This document shows, in pieces, positions 51,473-60,716 of a stretch of 64,000 nt of DNA. The notes beneath the pieces are model-generated. The model saw nothing but the letters and a program-made list of their open reading frames with translations, was not told the DNA's origin and made no database searches. Source of the DNA: Myceligenerans crystallogenes (lineage in GTDB: Bacteria; Actinomycetota; Actinomycetes; Actinomycetales; Cellulomonadaceae). The translations under genes were made by a program, and so were the position numbers. The first letter of the stretch is position 1. Each line of letters begins with the position of its first letter. The stretch spans positions 248,001 through 312,000 of the forward strand of contig NZ_BAAANL010000001.1 in NCBI RefSeq assembly GCF_039529775.1, written 5' to 3'.

Positions 51473-53065
51473 ATGCGTGCGACAGGTGTTCAGGGACCAC
51501 AGCGCCGTCGGACACGACGGCGGCTGCTGGCCGGCGTGACCGCGGGCCTGGTGGCGATGACCGGGATGGTCGTGGCCACCGTGACCGGGGCCGTGCCGGT
51601 GCAGGCCGCGGAGTGCGCCTCGGCGTCGTACCGCGTGGTCAGCAGCTGGGACAGCGGGCATCAGGCCGAGGTGTCGATCACGGCCGGCTCCCACGCGATC
51701 GACGGGTGGTACCTCCGGTTCGAGCTGCCCGCCGGCGTGCGGATCCAGCAGGCGTGGAACGCGCAGATCACGCAGAACGGCGGGGTGGTCACAGCCAGGG
51801 ACGTCGGCTGGAACGCCTCGATCCCCGCGGGCACGACCCGGGTGATGTTCGGTGCGATCGCCACCGGCGGCGGTCCTGTCACGGTCACCGGGTTCTGGGT
51901 CAACGGCCGCCTCTGCGGCAGCACCCAGGACCCCGACAACTGCCCCACCCCGTACCCGGCACCGTCGGGACCCGGCTTCGGCTGCCCGGCCTTGCCGAGC
52001 CCGTCGTCGAGCATCACGTCCCCCAGCACCTCACCGACGCCGAGCACGTCCCCCACCCCGTCCCCGACCGTCGGCTCCGGCGGTCTCGTCCCCACGGGCG
52101 AACCGCAGGTCATCGCGTCCGGCCTGGACGTGCCGTGGTCCATCACGCACGCCGGCACCGGCACGTCGTACGTCAGCGAACGGAACAGCGGCAACATCCT
52201 CGAGGTGGGCGACGACGGCACGACGCGGGTCGCGGGAACCGTCCAGGGCATCGACGCCGTCGGCGAGGCCGGCCTGCTCGGGATCGCGGCGAACGGGTCG
52301 TACCTGTACGCCTACTCGACCGGGCCGAACGGCAACCGCATCCAGCGCTACATGTTCGTCAGCAACCCGCAGCCGGGAGCGCCGGTCAACCTGGCATACC
52401 ACGACACGATCCTCGACGGCATCCCCAAGGCCCGGTTCCACGACGGCGGTCGCATCGCGTTCGGCCCGGACGGCATGCTCTACGTCACCACCGGTGACGC
52501 GGGGAACGCCGGCTCCGCGCAGGACGTGAACAGCCTCGGCGGCAAGATCCTGCGGATGACGCCGGAGGGCGACGTGCCCGGCGGCAACCCCTTCCCGGGG
52601 TCCCTCGTGTACAGCTACGGCCACCGCAACGTGCAGGGCCTGGACTGGGCCGACGACGGCACGCTCTTCGCCTCGGAGTTCGGTGAGAACACCTGGGACG
52701 AGCTCAACGTGATCGAGCCGGGGGGCAACTACGGCTGGCCCGAGGTCGAGGGGATCGGCGGGGACAGCCGGTACGTCGACCCGGTGCAGCAGTGGGCGAC
52801 GTCGGAGGCCAGCCCGAGCGGCCTGGCGATCGCCGGGGACACGATCTTCATCGCGAACCTGCGGGGCCAGGTGCTGCGCGCGGTCCCGGTCGCGCGGCCC
52901 ACGGAGTCCACCGAGTACTACGCCGGCCGTTTCGGCCGCCTCCGCGCGGTCACCGTCTCCCCGGACGGAGACCTCTGGTTCCTCACGTCCAACACGGACG
53001 GCCGGGGCACCCCGGCCTCCGACGACGACCGCCTCCTGAGCGTTCCGCTGGCGCCCGCGCCGTGA
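51473..53065 (+). CDS. secreted CBM2-linked PQQ-type sugar dehydrogenase
   Basis: The 530-residue exported protein starts with a signal peptide (RRRTRRRLLAGVTAGL, possibly Tat). A CBM2 cellulose/chitin-binding module follows at about 47-150, with the usual tryptophans in SSWDSGHQAEV, DGWYLRFEL, AWNAQI and VGWNASIPAG, and flanking cysteines. A Ser/Thr/Pro linker covers about 175-205. The rest is a glucose/sorbosone dehydrogenase beta-propeller with RFHDGGRIAFGPDGMLYVTTGD and YSYGHRNVQGLDW. It may oxidise sugars at the surface of plant fibres. GAGGAGG precedes ATG 51473. Cofactor and substrate are inferred. Confidence 0.88.
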   Translation: MRATGVQGPQRRRTRRRLLAGVTAGLVAMTGMVVATVTGAVPVQAAECASASYRVVSSWDSGHQAEVSITAGSHAIDGWYLRFELPAGVRIQQAWNAQITQNGGVVTARDVGWNASIPAGTTRVMFGAIATGGGPVTVTGFWVNGRLCGSTQDPDNCPTPYPAPSGPGFGCPALPSPSSSITSPSTSPTPSTSPTPSPTVGSGGLVPTGEPQVIASGLDVPWSITHAGTGTSYVSERNSGNILEVGDDGTTRVAGTVQGIDAVGEAGLLGIAANGSYLYAYSTGPNGNRIQRYMFVSNPQPGAPVNLAYHDTILDGIPKARFHDGGRIAFGPDGMLYVTTGDAGNAGSAQDVNSLGGKILRMTPEGDVPGGNPFPGSLVYSYGHRNVQGLDWADDGTLFASEFGENTWDELNVIEPGGNYGWPEVEGIGGDSRYVDPVQQWATSEASPSGLAIAGDTIFIANLRGQVLRAVPVARPTESTEYYAGRFGRLRAVTVSPDGDLWFLTSNTDGRGTPASDDDRLLSVPLAPAP

Positions 53066-53101
53066 GCATCCCGTAGGCGCCGGTCGAGGCGTCCGCCGGG
53101 G

Positions 53102-54085
53102 TCAGAAGTAGTACGGGAACTGGCTCCAGTCCGGGTCGCGGCGCTCCAGGAAGGCGTCGCGGCCCTCGACGGCCTCGTCGGTCATGTAGGCGAGGCGGGT
53201 GGCCTCGCCGGCGAAGACCTGCTGGCCGTTGATGCCGTCGTCGGGGAGGTTGAAGGCGAACTTGAGCATCCGGATCGCCTGCGGGGACTTCGTCGCGATG
53301 ACGCGGGCGTACTCGCAGGCCAGGGCCTCGAGCGAGTCGTGTTCCGCGACCTCGTTGATCGCGCCCCAGCGCTCGGCGTCGTCGGCGGAGTACTCCCGGG
53401 CCAGGAAGAAGATCTCGCGGGCGCGCTTCTGGCCGATCTGCCGGGCCAGGTAGGCGGAACCGTACCCGGCGTCGAACGAGCCGACGTTCGCGTCCGTCTG
53501 CTTGAACCTGCCGTGCGCGCGGCACGCGATGGTCAGGTCGCACACGACGTGCAGCGAGTGCCCGCCGCCGGCGGCCCAGCCGTCGACGACGGCGACGACC
53601 ACCTTCGGCATGGTGCGGATCAGCCGCTGCACCTCGAGGATGTGCAGGCGCCCGGCGCGGGCCGGGTCGACGGCGTCGGCCGTGGCGACGTCGCCGCCGC
53701 CGTCGGGCGCGGTCGTGTACTGGTAGCCCGAGCGGCCGCGGATGCGCTGGTCGCCCCCGGAGCAGAACGCCCAGCCGCCGTCCTTCGGGGAGGGGCCGTT
53801 GCCCGTCAGGAGCACGGTGCCGACGTCGGACGTCATGCGCGCGTGGTCCAGCACCCGGTACAGCTCGTCCACGGTGTGCGGGCGGAACGCGTTGCGCACG
53901 TCCGGCCGGTCGAACGCGACGCGCACCACGGGCAGGTCACGCCCGGACGCGCGGTCGTGCCCCCGGTGGTACGTGAGGTCCGTGAGGTCCGCGAACCCGG
54001 TGACCTCCCGCCACACCTGCGGGTCGAAGGTCTCGGAGACCTGACGGGGGAGCGGCACGGTGGACTGATCTGCGGAGGTGCTCAC
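53102..54085 (-). CDS. menB: 1,4-dihydroxy-2-naphthoyl-CoA synthase
   Basis: The 327-residue crotonase-fold enzyme closes the second ring of the naphthoquinone. Typical motifs are RPDVRNAFRPHTVDELY, a long variable loop with GGDQRIRGRSGYQ, VVAVVDGWAAGGGHSLHVVCDLTIA (oxyanion hole) and SFDAGYGSAYLARQIGQKRAREIFFL. It resembles the longer actinobacterial type (M. tuberculosis MenB has 314 residues). TAGGCT lies six bases before the GTG at 54085, supporting that leaderless start over the GTG two codons upstream. Confidence 0.95.
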   Translation of the reverse strand: MSTSADQSTVPLPRQVSETFDPQVWREVTGFADLTDLTYHRGHDRASGRDLPVVRVAFDRPDVRNAFRPHTVDELYRVLDHARMTSDVGTVLLTGNGPSPKDGGWAFCSGGDQRIRGRSGYQYTTAPDGGGDVATADAVDPARAGRLHILEVQRLIRTMPKVVVAVVDGWAAGGGHSLHVVCDLTIACRAHGRFKQTDANVGSFDAGYGSAYLARQIGQKRAREIFFLAREYSADDAERWGAINEVAEHDSLEALACEYARVIATKSPQAIRMLKFAFNLPDDGINGQQVFAGEATRLAYMTDEAVEGRDAFLERRDPDWSQFPYYF

Positions 54086-54216
54086 GTGCACAGCCTAAAT
54101 TGCCGGCGAGGGCAGCGGGCGGCGTTCGTGGACGCTGCCGCGCGGCGGCCCACGGCAGACCCGGCGGCCGTACCGCCCGCGCACGAGGTACGGGAGCCGT
54201 CGGCTAGCCTGGCCGG

Positions 54217-55269
54217 ATGCGGCAGAACATCGTCTGGTCCACGCCGTTGCGCACCCGCTTCCGGGGTCTGGATTCCCGTGACGGGGTGCTGATCCGGGGC
54301 GACGCCGGCTGGGGCGAGCTCTCGCCGTTCTGGGAGTACGACGACGCCGAGTCGGCCACCTGGCTGCGGGCAGCCCGGGAAGCCGCGGAGATCGGCTGGC
54401 CCGATCCGGTCCGCGACACCGTTCCCGTCAACGTCACCGTCCCCGCCGTCGGGCCGGAGAAAGCGCGCGAGATCGTCCTCGCCTCGGGCGGCTGCCGCAC
54501 CGCGAAGATCAAGGTCGCCCAGCGGCTGCCCGGCGGATCGATCGAACCGCTCGCCGCCGAGCAGGAACGCATCGAGGCGGTCCGCGCGGCGTTCGACGAG
54601 TTGTCCGACGCCGCCGGGGGCGCCCCCGCCCGCATCCGGGTCGACGCCAACGGAGGCTGGAGCCGGGACGAGGCGCTGCGGCGCCTGCCGGTGCTGGATC
54701 GGGCCGCGGGGGGCGACGGCCGGGCCGGGAGCGTGGCGGGGCTGGAGTACGTCGAGCAGCCCTGCATGTCCGTCGAGGATCTCGCCGCGGTCCGCCGCGC
54801 CCAGCACGTCCCCGTCGCCGCCGACGAGTCCATCCGCCGCGCCGAGGACCCCCTCCGCGTGGTGCGCCTGGAGGCGGCCGACGTCGTCGTCCTCAAGGTG
54901 CAGCCCCTCGGCGGCGTGCGGGCCTGCCTCGAGCTGGCCGAGCAGGTGGGGCTGCCCGTCGTCGTGTCCTCCGCCCTGGAGTCCTCGGTCGGGCTGGCGG
55001 CCGGGGTGGCGCTCGCGGCAGCCCTCCCGGAGCTGCCGTACGCCTGCGGCCTCGCGACGGCGCAGCTCCTCGAGCACGACGTGGTCGCCGATCCGCTGCT
55101 CCCGGTCGACGGCGCACTGCCCGTCCGCCGCCCCGTCCCCGACGCGAACGCGCTGGGCAGAACCCAGGCCTCTCCGGAGCTGGGGTCCCGCTGGAACGCC
55201 CGTCTCGAACGCCTCGAACGGCTCGTGCCCGTCGCGGCAGGACAGCCGGCCGGCCGGGCCGCGACCTGA
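54217..55269 (+). CDS. menC: o-succinylbenzoate synthase
   Basis: This 350-residue enzyme of the enolase superfamily dehydrates SHCHC to o-succinylbenzoate. The catalytic and metal residues are in KIKVAQRLP (KxK motif), RVDANGGWS (Asp), YVEQPCM (Glu), VAADESI (Asp) and VVLKVQPLGG (second Lys). TAGCCT (54205-54210) is six bases before the ATG and there is no ribosome binding site, so the mRNA should begin at the start codon. It diverges from menB and is followed by menD. Confidence 0.95.
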   Translation: MRQNIVWSTPLRTRFRGLDSRDGVLIRGDAGWGELSPFWEYDDAESATWLRAAREAAEIGWPDPVRDTVPVNVTVPAVGPEKAREIVLASGGCRTAKIKVAQRLPGGSIEPLAAEQERIEAVRAAFDELSDAAGGAPARIRVDANGGWSRDEALRRLPVLDRAAGGDGRAGSVAGLEYVEQPCMSVEDLAAVRRAQHVPVAADESIRRAEDPLRVVRLEAADVVVLKVQPLGGVRACLELAEQVGLPVVVSSALESSVGLAAGVALAAALPELPYACGLATAQLLEHDVVADPLLPVDGALPVRRPVPDANALGRTQASPELGSRWNARLERLERLVPVAAGQPAGRAAT

Positions 55270-55364
55270 CCGGATCCTCGGCCGGCGACCGTCCCGGCGG
55301 ACCTGGGCCGCCGAGGCGGCACCTCGGCCGGTCGCGCCGCGACCCCGGCGGCTAGCCTGGGGCT

Positions 55365-57146
55365 ATGCCAGAGAGTCCCGCCTCGGTCGCGGCCGCGCGT
55401 GCCCTGATCGCCGAGCTGATCGCCCACGGTGTGCACGACGTCGTGCTCGCCCCCGGATCGCGGTCGGCACCGCTCGCCTACGCGGTGGCCGAGGCCGCCG
55501 AGGCCGGCCGGATCACCCTCCACGTCCGCATCGACGAGCGCACGGCCGGGTTCCTCGCGCTCGGCCTGTCGCGCGGGAGCGCGTACACCGCGGCGGCGTC
55601 GTACCTCCCCGTCGCCGTGATCACGACCTCCGGCACGGCCGTCGCCAACCTGCATCCCGCGGTCCTGGAGGCGCACCACTCCGGCGTCCCGCTCGTGCTC
55701 CTCACCGCCGACCGCCCGCACGAGCTCCGCGGCACCGGCGCCTCCCAGACCACCCACCAGCCCGGCATCTTCGCCGGGGCGCTCCGTTACGAGGTGGACG
55801 TCCCGGCGCCGTCGGCCACCGACCTGGCGGCCCGCACCTCCGAGACGCGCGACCTCGCCGCCGTCGCCGCCCGCGCCGTCTCCGCGGCCCTCGGCCTCCG
55901 CGACGGCGCCCCCGGACCGGTGCACCTCAACCTCTCCTACCGCGACCCGCTGCAGCCCGCGGAATTCCAGGAACCGGGCGAGGTCCGGGCGGACGGCGAG
56001 ATCCCCGGGCCCGTCACCGTCGTCGCCCCCTCGGACGTCCGGCACCTGACGTCACCCGCGCTGCCCGGGCATCCCGACCGCACCGTCGTCGTCGCGGGGG
56101 ACGGAGCCGGACCCGACGCCCGGCGGATCGCCGAGGCGCAGGGCTGGCCGCTGTTCGCCGAACCGTCCTCCGGCGCCTGCGGCGGACCCAGCGCCGTCCC
56201 CGTCTACCGGCTCCTGCTCGGGGAGGACGGGCCGGCCGGCGAGATCCAGCACGCCGTCGTCTACGGCAGGCCCACCCTGTCCCGGCCGGTGCAGCGCCTG
56301 CTCGCGCGGCCCGACGTCACGGTCACCGTCGTCGCTCCCGGCGGGCTGCCCTGGCCCGACGCCGCACGCAACGCCGCGCAGGTCGTCCAGGGCTTCGCCC
56401 CCGAGTGGTACGAGCACCGCGACGAACCCCGGCCCGACTGGCTCGGCCGCTGGCAGGCGGCCGGCCGCGCGGCCGCGGAGGTCATCGAGGGCATCACGGC
56501 CGACGACGCCGTCGCGGACCCGCCCACCGCGCTCTCCGTCGCGCGCGCCGTCGCCACGGTCCTCACCGGCGACGACGTCCTGGTGGTCGGCTCGTCGAAC
56601 CCCGTGCGGGACCTCGACCTCGTCCTCGGCCTCGACGACGGCCTCCCGTCCGTCCTGGCCAACCGGGGTCTGGCCGGGATCGACGGCACGGTCTCCACCG
56701 CCACGGGGGTGGCGCTCGCGGCCGCGCGCGCCGGCCGGCGCACGCGCGCCCTGATGGGCGATCTCACGCTGCTGCACGACGTCGGCGGCCTGCTGCGCGG
56801 CCCCGGGGAACCCGCCGTCGACCTGGAGATCGTGGTGGTGAACGACGACGGCGGGTCGATCTTCGCGACGCTCGAGCACGGCGCCCTGGCGGCGGCGTCG
56901 GACGCGGCGGCGGCGCGGTTCGAGCGCGTCTTCGGCACACCGCACGGCGCGAACCTGGCCCAGCTGTGCGCCGGCTACGGCGTTGACCACCAGCTGGTGA
57001 AGGACATCCCGAGCCTCCGCCACGCCCTCCAGGCCCCGAGCCACGGCGTCCAGGTCATCGAGGTCCAGGTTCCCCGGGCGAACCGTTTCCAGGAGTCCCG
57101 TGACCTGGCCCGCCGGGTCGCCGAGGCGGTGCGCGGCGTCGTCTGA
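55365..57146 (+). CDS. menD: SEPHCHC synthase (2-oxoglutarate decarboxylase type)
   Basis: This 593-residue thiamine-diphosphate enzyme joins isochorismate and 2-oxoglutarate, the first committed step of menaquinone synthesis. The N-terminal part has VLAPGSRSAPLAYAVAEAAE and IDERTAGFLALGLSRGS with the cofactor-activating Glu. The C-terminal domain has ALMGDLTLLHDVGGLL and VVVNDDGGSIFATLEHG (ThDP/Mg loop). Length is normal. As in menC, TAGCCT (55353-55358) lies six bases before the ATG. Confidence 0.96.
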   Translation: MPESPASVAAARALIAELIAHGVHDVVLAPGSRSAPLAYAVAEAAEAGRITLHVRIDERTAGFLALGLSRGSAYTAAASYLPVAVITTSGTAVANLHPAVLEAHHSGVPLVLLTADRPHELRGTGASQTTHQPGIFAGALRYEVDVPAPSATDLAARTSETRDLAAVAARAVSAALGLRDGAPGPVHLNLSYRDPLQPAEFQEPGEVRADGEIPGPVTVVAPSDVRHLTSPALPGHPDRTVVVAGDGAGPDARRIAEAQGWPLFAEPSSGACGGPSAVPVYRLLLGEDGPAGEIQHAVVYGRPTLSRPVQRLLARPDVTVTVVAPGGLPWPDAARNAAQVVQGFAPEWYEHRDEPRPDWLGRWQAAGRAAAEVIEGITADDAVADPPTALSVARAVATVLTGDDVLVVGSSNPVRDLDLVLGLDDGLPSVLANRGLAGIDGTVSTATGVALAAARAGRRTRALMGDLTLLHDVGGLLRGPGEPAVDLEIVVVNDDGGSIFATLEHGALAAASDAAAARFERVFGTPHGANLAQLCAGYGVDHQLVKDIPSLRHALQAPSHGVQVIEVQVPRANRFQESRDLARRVAEAVRGVV

Positions 57147-57285
57147 CGGACGCCGGGCGCGGGCCCGATGCCTTTCCCGTTTTTCGCCGCGGGGGCATTT
57201 CGCCTTCGGGCCGGGCCCTCACCAGGGTTTTCGACGTGGGAAAGAATGTGCGGCGTGACGGAGAAATTCCGGCCCGCATTTGCAG

Positions 57286-57311
57286 GGAACTCACAGCGTC
57301 GGTCAAGGGTT
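57286..57311 (+). promoter_or_regulatory. candidate ECF-sigma promoter upstream of the HtrA-like gene
   Basis: GGAAC (57286-57290) and GTT (57309-57311) are separated by 18 bases, resembling SigE/SigH-type promoters of actinobacteria. They lie 48 bases upstream of the start codon. In mycobacteria the comparable pepD gene belongs to an envelope-stress response. The match is short and could be chance. Confidence 0.4.
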
Positions 57312-57359
57312 GCGCCAGGGTGGGGGCGTGTAGTGGTTCACGGATGAAGGAGGCCACCC

Positions 57360-59033
57360 GTGAACAGCCAGCAGAACCCCACCGGCCAGCAGGGACAGGA
57401 CCCCGAGGCGGCGCACCCGGCTCCGCCGCCGCCCCCGGCGGAACCGGCACCGGCCGACCCCGGCACGCCGACCCCGGCCGCGGAGGCCCGGGCGGCGCAG
57501 GTCGGAACCGGCGCGACGCCGGCCCCGGCCGCGCGGCCCGCCGAACAGGCTCCGCCGGCGCAGACCTCGTACCCGACCCGGCCACTTCCCGCCCAGCACG
57601 GCGCGCCGGAGTTCCCGCCGGCCCCGCGCGGCGCGGAGCCCGCCCCGGAGTACCCGCCGGCCTCGCACCGCACGGAGCCCGCACCGGGGACCCAGCCGGC
57701 CCCGCCCGCCCCGCCGGCCGCGTACGCCGGGAATCCGTACGCGGCCCCGGGCGCCGCGGGCACGGCCCCGAAGCCGCGGCGGGACAGCCGCTGGGGGCCT
57801 GTCGTGGGTGCCGCGGCGATCGCCGCGCTGCTTGCCAGCGCGGGCACCGCCGGTGCGATCTCGCTGTTCGACGGCGACAGCCGCGCGGCGTCCCTCGCGG
57901 AGGTCGGCGAGGCCCGGCAGCAGAACGCCGTCCCCGTCTCCTCCAGCGGCGACGCCCCGGACTGGCAGGCGGTCACCGCCGCGGTGCAGGATTCGGTGGT
58001 CTCGATCCAGGTCGCCACGCAGTCCGGCGGGGGCGAGGGCTCGGGCGTGGTCATCGACGCCGACGGGCACATCCTGACCAACAACCACGTGGTGGCGGGC
58101 GCCGAGCAGGTGCAGGTGGCGCTCTCGGACGGGCGTTTGCTCGAGGCCGAGGTCGTGGGCACGGACGCCACGACCGACCTCGCCGTCGTGCGGCTCCAGG
58201 ACGTCCCGGACGACCTGAAGGCCGCCACCATCGGCGACTCCGACGCCGTCACCACCGGCGATCCCGTCATGGCGATCGGCAACCCGCTCGGCCTCGACGG
58301 CACGGCGACCACCGGCATCATCTCGGCCCTGAACCGCCCGGTGACGGCGTCGGCCGAGGACGGCAGCGCCGTGTCGGTGACCAACGCCATCCAGACCGAC
58401 GCCGCCGTCAACCCCGGTAACTCCGGTGGCCCGCTGTTCACCGCGAACGGCGAGGTGATTGGCATCAACTCCTCGATCCTCACGCTGTCGGGCGGCATGG
58501 GCGGGCAGTCCGGGTCGATCGGGCTCGGTTTCGCCATCCCGTCGAACCTCGCCACCGACGTCGGGCGGCAGCTGATCGACGACGGCACGGCGGAGCACGC
58601 GTTCCTCGGCGTCTCGCTCTCGGACGCCACCGCCACCGCCGACGGCGTCACGCGCCGCGGTGCACGGATCGAGGACGTCGTCGCGGGCTCGCCGGCGCAG
58701 GAGGCCGGCCTCGAGGTCGGGGACGTCGTCGTCGCCATCGGCGAGGACGCGGTGGACGGCCCGGAGTCCCTGACCGCCTTCGTGCGGGAGTACGGGGCGG
58801 GTGACGAGACCACGGTCACCGTCGTCGGCGACGACGGCGACGGCGAGACCCGGCAGGTCGACGTGACGCTCGCCGTGCTGGACGAGGAGCAGACCTCCGG
58901 GCAGGGACAGCAGGAACCACAGCTTCCCGGGCAGGACGACATGTCCGGGCAGGAGGGGCAGGAGGGTTCCGGCAGCGACCAGACCGATCCGGGGAACATC
59001 CCGGACTGGCTCCGGGAGCTGTTCGGGAACTGA
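57360..59033 (+). CDS. HtrA/PepD-like membrane serine protease
   Basis: The 557-residue protein has a long cytoplasmic Pro/Ala-rich N-terminus (1-140), one membrane helix (about 145-170), a trypsin-like protease domain and a PDZ domain (about 415-510). The catalytic triad is His243 in LTNNHVVAG, Asp273 in TTDLAVVRL and Ser355 in NPGNSGGPLF. A Gln/Gly-rich tail ends it. Such proteases degrade or refold damaged envelope proteins. AAGGAGG lies upstream of the GTG. Confidence 0.93.
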   Translation: MNSQQNPTGQQGQDPEAAHPAPPPPPAEPAPADPGTPTPAAEARAAQVGTGATPAPAARPAEQAPPAQTSYPTRPLPAQHGAPEFPPAPRGAEPAPEYPPASHRTEPAPGTQPAPPAPPAAYAGNPYAAPGAAGTAPKPRRDSRWGPVVGAAAIAALLASAGTAGAISLFDGDSRAASLAEVGEARQQNAVPVSSSGDAPDWQAVTAAVQDSVVSIQVATQSGGGEGSGVVIDADGHILTNNHVVAGAEQVQVALSDGRLLEAEVVGTDATTDLAVVRLQDVPDDLKAATIGDSDAVTTGDPVMAIGNPLGLDGTATTGIISALNRPVTASAEDGSAVSVTNAIQTDAAVNPGNSGGPLFTANGEVIGINSSILTLSGGMGGQSGSIGLGFAIPSNLATDVGRQLIDDGTAEHAFLGVSLSDATATADGVTRRGARIEDVVAGSPAQEAGLEVGDVVVAIGEDAVDGPESLTAFVREYGAGDETTVTVVGDDGDGETRQVDVTLAVLDEEQTSGQGQQEPQLPGQDDMSGQEGQEGSGSDQTDPGNIPDWLRELFGN

Positions 59034-59400
59034 CGCGACGAAGGGTTCGGCGAAGGGTGAGGGCCGAGGAACGAGGCACTCGCCCGTAGCCGAGCACGAG
59101 GAGCGTCAACGTCGAACTGACGACACGCCCTCACGTCGGGACACGCCGCGGTGTGGGCATCGCCTCACCCGTCACCGCGGCGCCGTCCCATCAGGGGCGA
59201 ACCGGGCCTCAGGCGGCTCGTTTCGCACCACAAACCATGGGGTTCTTTCCATCTCTCCTCTGGGTGGAAAGAACCCCATGGCGTACAAAGAACGATAATA
59301 AAGATGCCGCGAACGAACCTCAAAGGGTCGCAAAGGGGCGAAGATATCTTTAAGGAATTATGACTACCGGGGATAGTGCATTGCCTCTTCGAGCGCTACC
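59034..59400. other. 367-base gap: no clear gene, AT-rich right half
   Basis: The left half (to about 59220) is GC-rich with no convincing gene. The right half is AT-rich for this genome. It holds a perfect 17-base-pair inverted repeat (59235-59281), a GATAAT box (59294-59299) and a 10-base palindrome AAGATATCTT (59341-59350). A possible 14-codon reading frame at 59360-59404 follows AAGGA. The sequence is compatible with a small RNA or a complex promoter for the next gene. Confidence 0.5.
59235..59281. repeat. perfect 17-base-pair hairpin with pyrimidine-rich loop
   Basis: Arms 59235-59251 and 59265-59281 (CCATGGGGTTCTTTCCA and its complement) pair perfectly around the 13-base loop TCTCTCCTCTGGG. 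No T run follows on the plus strand; on the minus strand TTTGTGG follows. The loop contains CTCCTC, complementary to Shine-Dalgarno sequences. It may be a small regulatory RNA element or a terminator. Confidence 0.6.
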
Positions 59401-59409
59401 TTGAGGCCC

Positions 59410-59916
59410 GTGATCGGGACCTATGACTTGGTGAGAACGCGTGGCCGCTCCGACGCGGCGCACGACATCCTGCGTGAACTCCCTGAATGGTTCGGGCTCG
59501 GGGAGTTCACGGACGAGTACGTCGAGGCCGCGGGTAAGTTCCCCAACTATCTGGCGGTCGACGGGCCGTCCGTGCTCGACGGCACCCCCGACGGGGCGGA
59601 CGTCCCCGTCGAGGACATCACGGGGATCCTGCTGCTCGACCCGCGCTACGACAGCACGGCCGAGGTGCACCTGCTCGCCGTCCGGCGCGAGCACCACCGC
59701 ACCGGGATCGGCCGGGCGCTCCTGCGGCGGGTGGAGGACGACATGCGCGCGCAGGGCGTGCGGCTCCTGACGGTGAAGACGTTCGGGCCGTCCAGCCCGG
59801 ACCCCGGGTACGACCGGACCCGCGCCTTCTACGAGGCGGTCGGCTTCCTGCCGGTCGAGGAGTTCCCGGACCTGTGGGCCGAGAACCCCTGCCTGCTCAT
59901 GGTCAAGGTGCTCTGA
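59410..59916 (+). CDS. GNAT-family N-acetyltransferase
   Basis: The 168-residue protein has the acetyl-CoA-binding GNAT core: strand VHLLAVRREHHRTGIGRALLRRVEDDMRAQG, with the R/Q-x-x-G-x-G/A loop as HRTGIG, followed by LLTVKTFGPSSPDPGYDRTRAFYEAVGFLPVEEF. The substrate is unknown. I chose GTG 59410 because TACCTT (59397-59402) precedes it by seven bases, the leaderless arrangement frequent here. A TTG at 59401 is possible. Confidence 0.88.
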   Translation: MIGTYDLVRTRGRSDAAHDILRELPEWFGLGEFTDEYVEAAGKFPNYLAVDGPSVLDGTPDGADVPVEDITGILLLDPRYDSTAEVHLLAVRREHHRTGIGRALLRRVEDDMRAQGVRLLTVKTFGPSSPDPGYDRTRAFYEAVGFLPVEEFPDLWAENPCLLMVKVL

Positions 59917-59934
59917 CGCCTCGCCCCGCGCGCC

Positions 59935-60564
59935 TCACCGCGCGCCCGCGGCCGTCAGCACGCCGGCCGGCAGCTCTGCCCCCATCGCGTTCACGACGCC
60001 CAGCATGCTCTTCTCCAGGTAGGCGACCAGCTCCTCGGCCGGGATGTCGGTGTTCAGGCCGCCGTCGACCAGCGCCTGCTCCGCCAGCGCGACCCAGCTC
60101 CGCAGCGCGATCCGCAGCATCTCGGAGTCCGGCACGCCCATTCCCATGGCCGCCGCCACGGCGCGCTCCGTCTGCTCCCGCCGCGCGCTCTCGATGAGCT
60201 CGCGCACCTCCTCGTCGCCGCTCGCGGCGCCGCGCACCAGCGAGTAGAAGGTCGGCCCGTGCTCCCGCACGTAGGCCACCAGGCGCACCAGCGTGTCGTG
60301 CAGCCGTTCCAGCGGGGGGAGCTCGTCGCGGGGCTCGCTCGCGTGCAGCATCGAGTCGCGGGCGCGCAGCACGATCTCGTGGTGCAGCCCGTTCTTCGAG
60401 CCGAAGTAGTAGTAGACGAGGCCCGTGGAGACATCGGCTTCCGCGGCGATCTCCTCGACAGTCACCTCCGAGAGCGGGCGGTTGGCCAGGGTGGCCACAC
60501 CGAGGGCGACGAGCTGGTCCCGGCGCTCCTCCGGGCGAAGACGAGTTCTGCGGCTGCTTGCCAT
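59935..60564 (-). CDS. TetR/AcrR-family regulator
   Basis: The 209-residue regulator has the N-terminal helix-turn-helix LGVATLANRPLSEVTVEEIAAEADVSTGLVYYYFGSKNGL (about 21-60) and a TetR_C-type ligand domain. It diverges from the DUF6230-DUF6114 pair with a 232-base gap, the usual layout for a regulator of its neighbours. No clean palindrome is seen near its start. Ligand and target are inference. Confidence 0.9.
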   Translation of the reverse strand: MASSRRTRLRPEERRDQLVALGVATLANRPLSEVTVEEIAAEADVSTGLVYYYFGSKNGLHHEIVLRARDSMLHASEPRDELPPLERLHDTLVRLVAYVREHGPTFYSLVRGAASGDEEVRELIESARREQTERAVAAAMGMGVPDSEMLRIALRSWVALAEQALVDGGLNTDIPAEELVAYLEKSMLGVVNAMGAELPAGVLTAAGAR

Positions 60565-60716
60565 GAGCTGAGCATATCTACCAACCTGTCCGGAGCGCGG
60601 GTGAAGTCCCGTTCCGTGAGCAGGTGCCCGGTGGGTGTCCGACGACGTCAGCGCGGTGCGCGAACCCCGCGCCGGCCTGTGCCGGTCCTTGCCCGGCGAG
60701 AATCACGGGACGACAA

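Noticed and set aside
59360..59404. 14-codon leader reading frame with AAGGA before the GNAT gene
   Set aside because: TACCTT at 59397 suggests transcription starts after it, and the peptide has no recognisable features. Kept only as a note.
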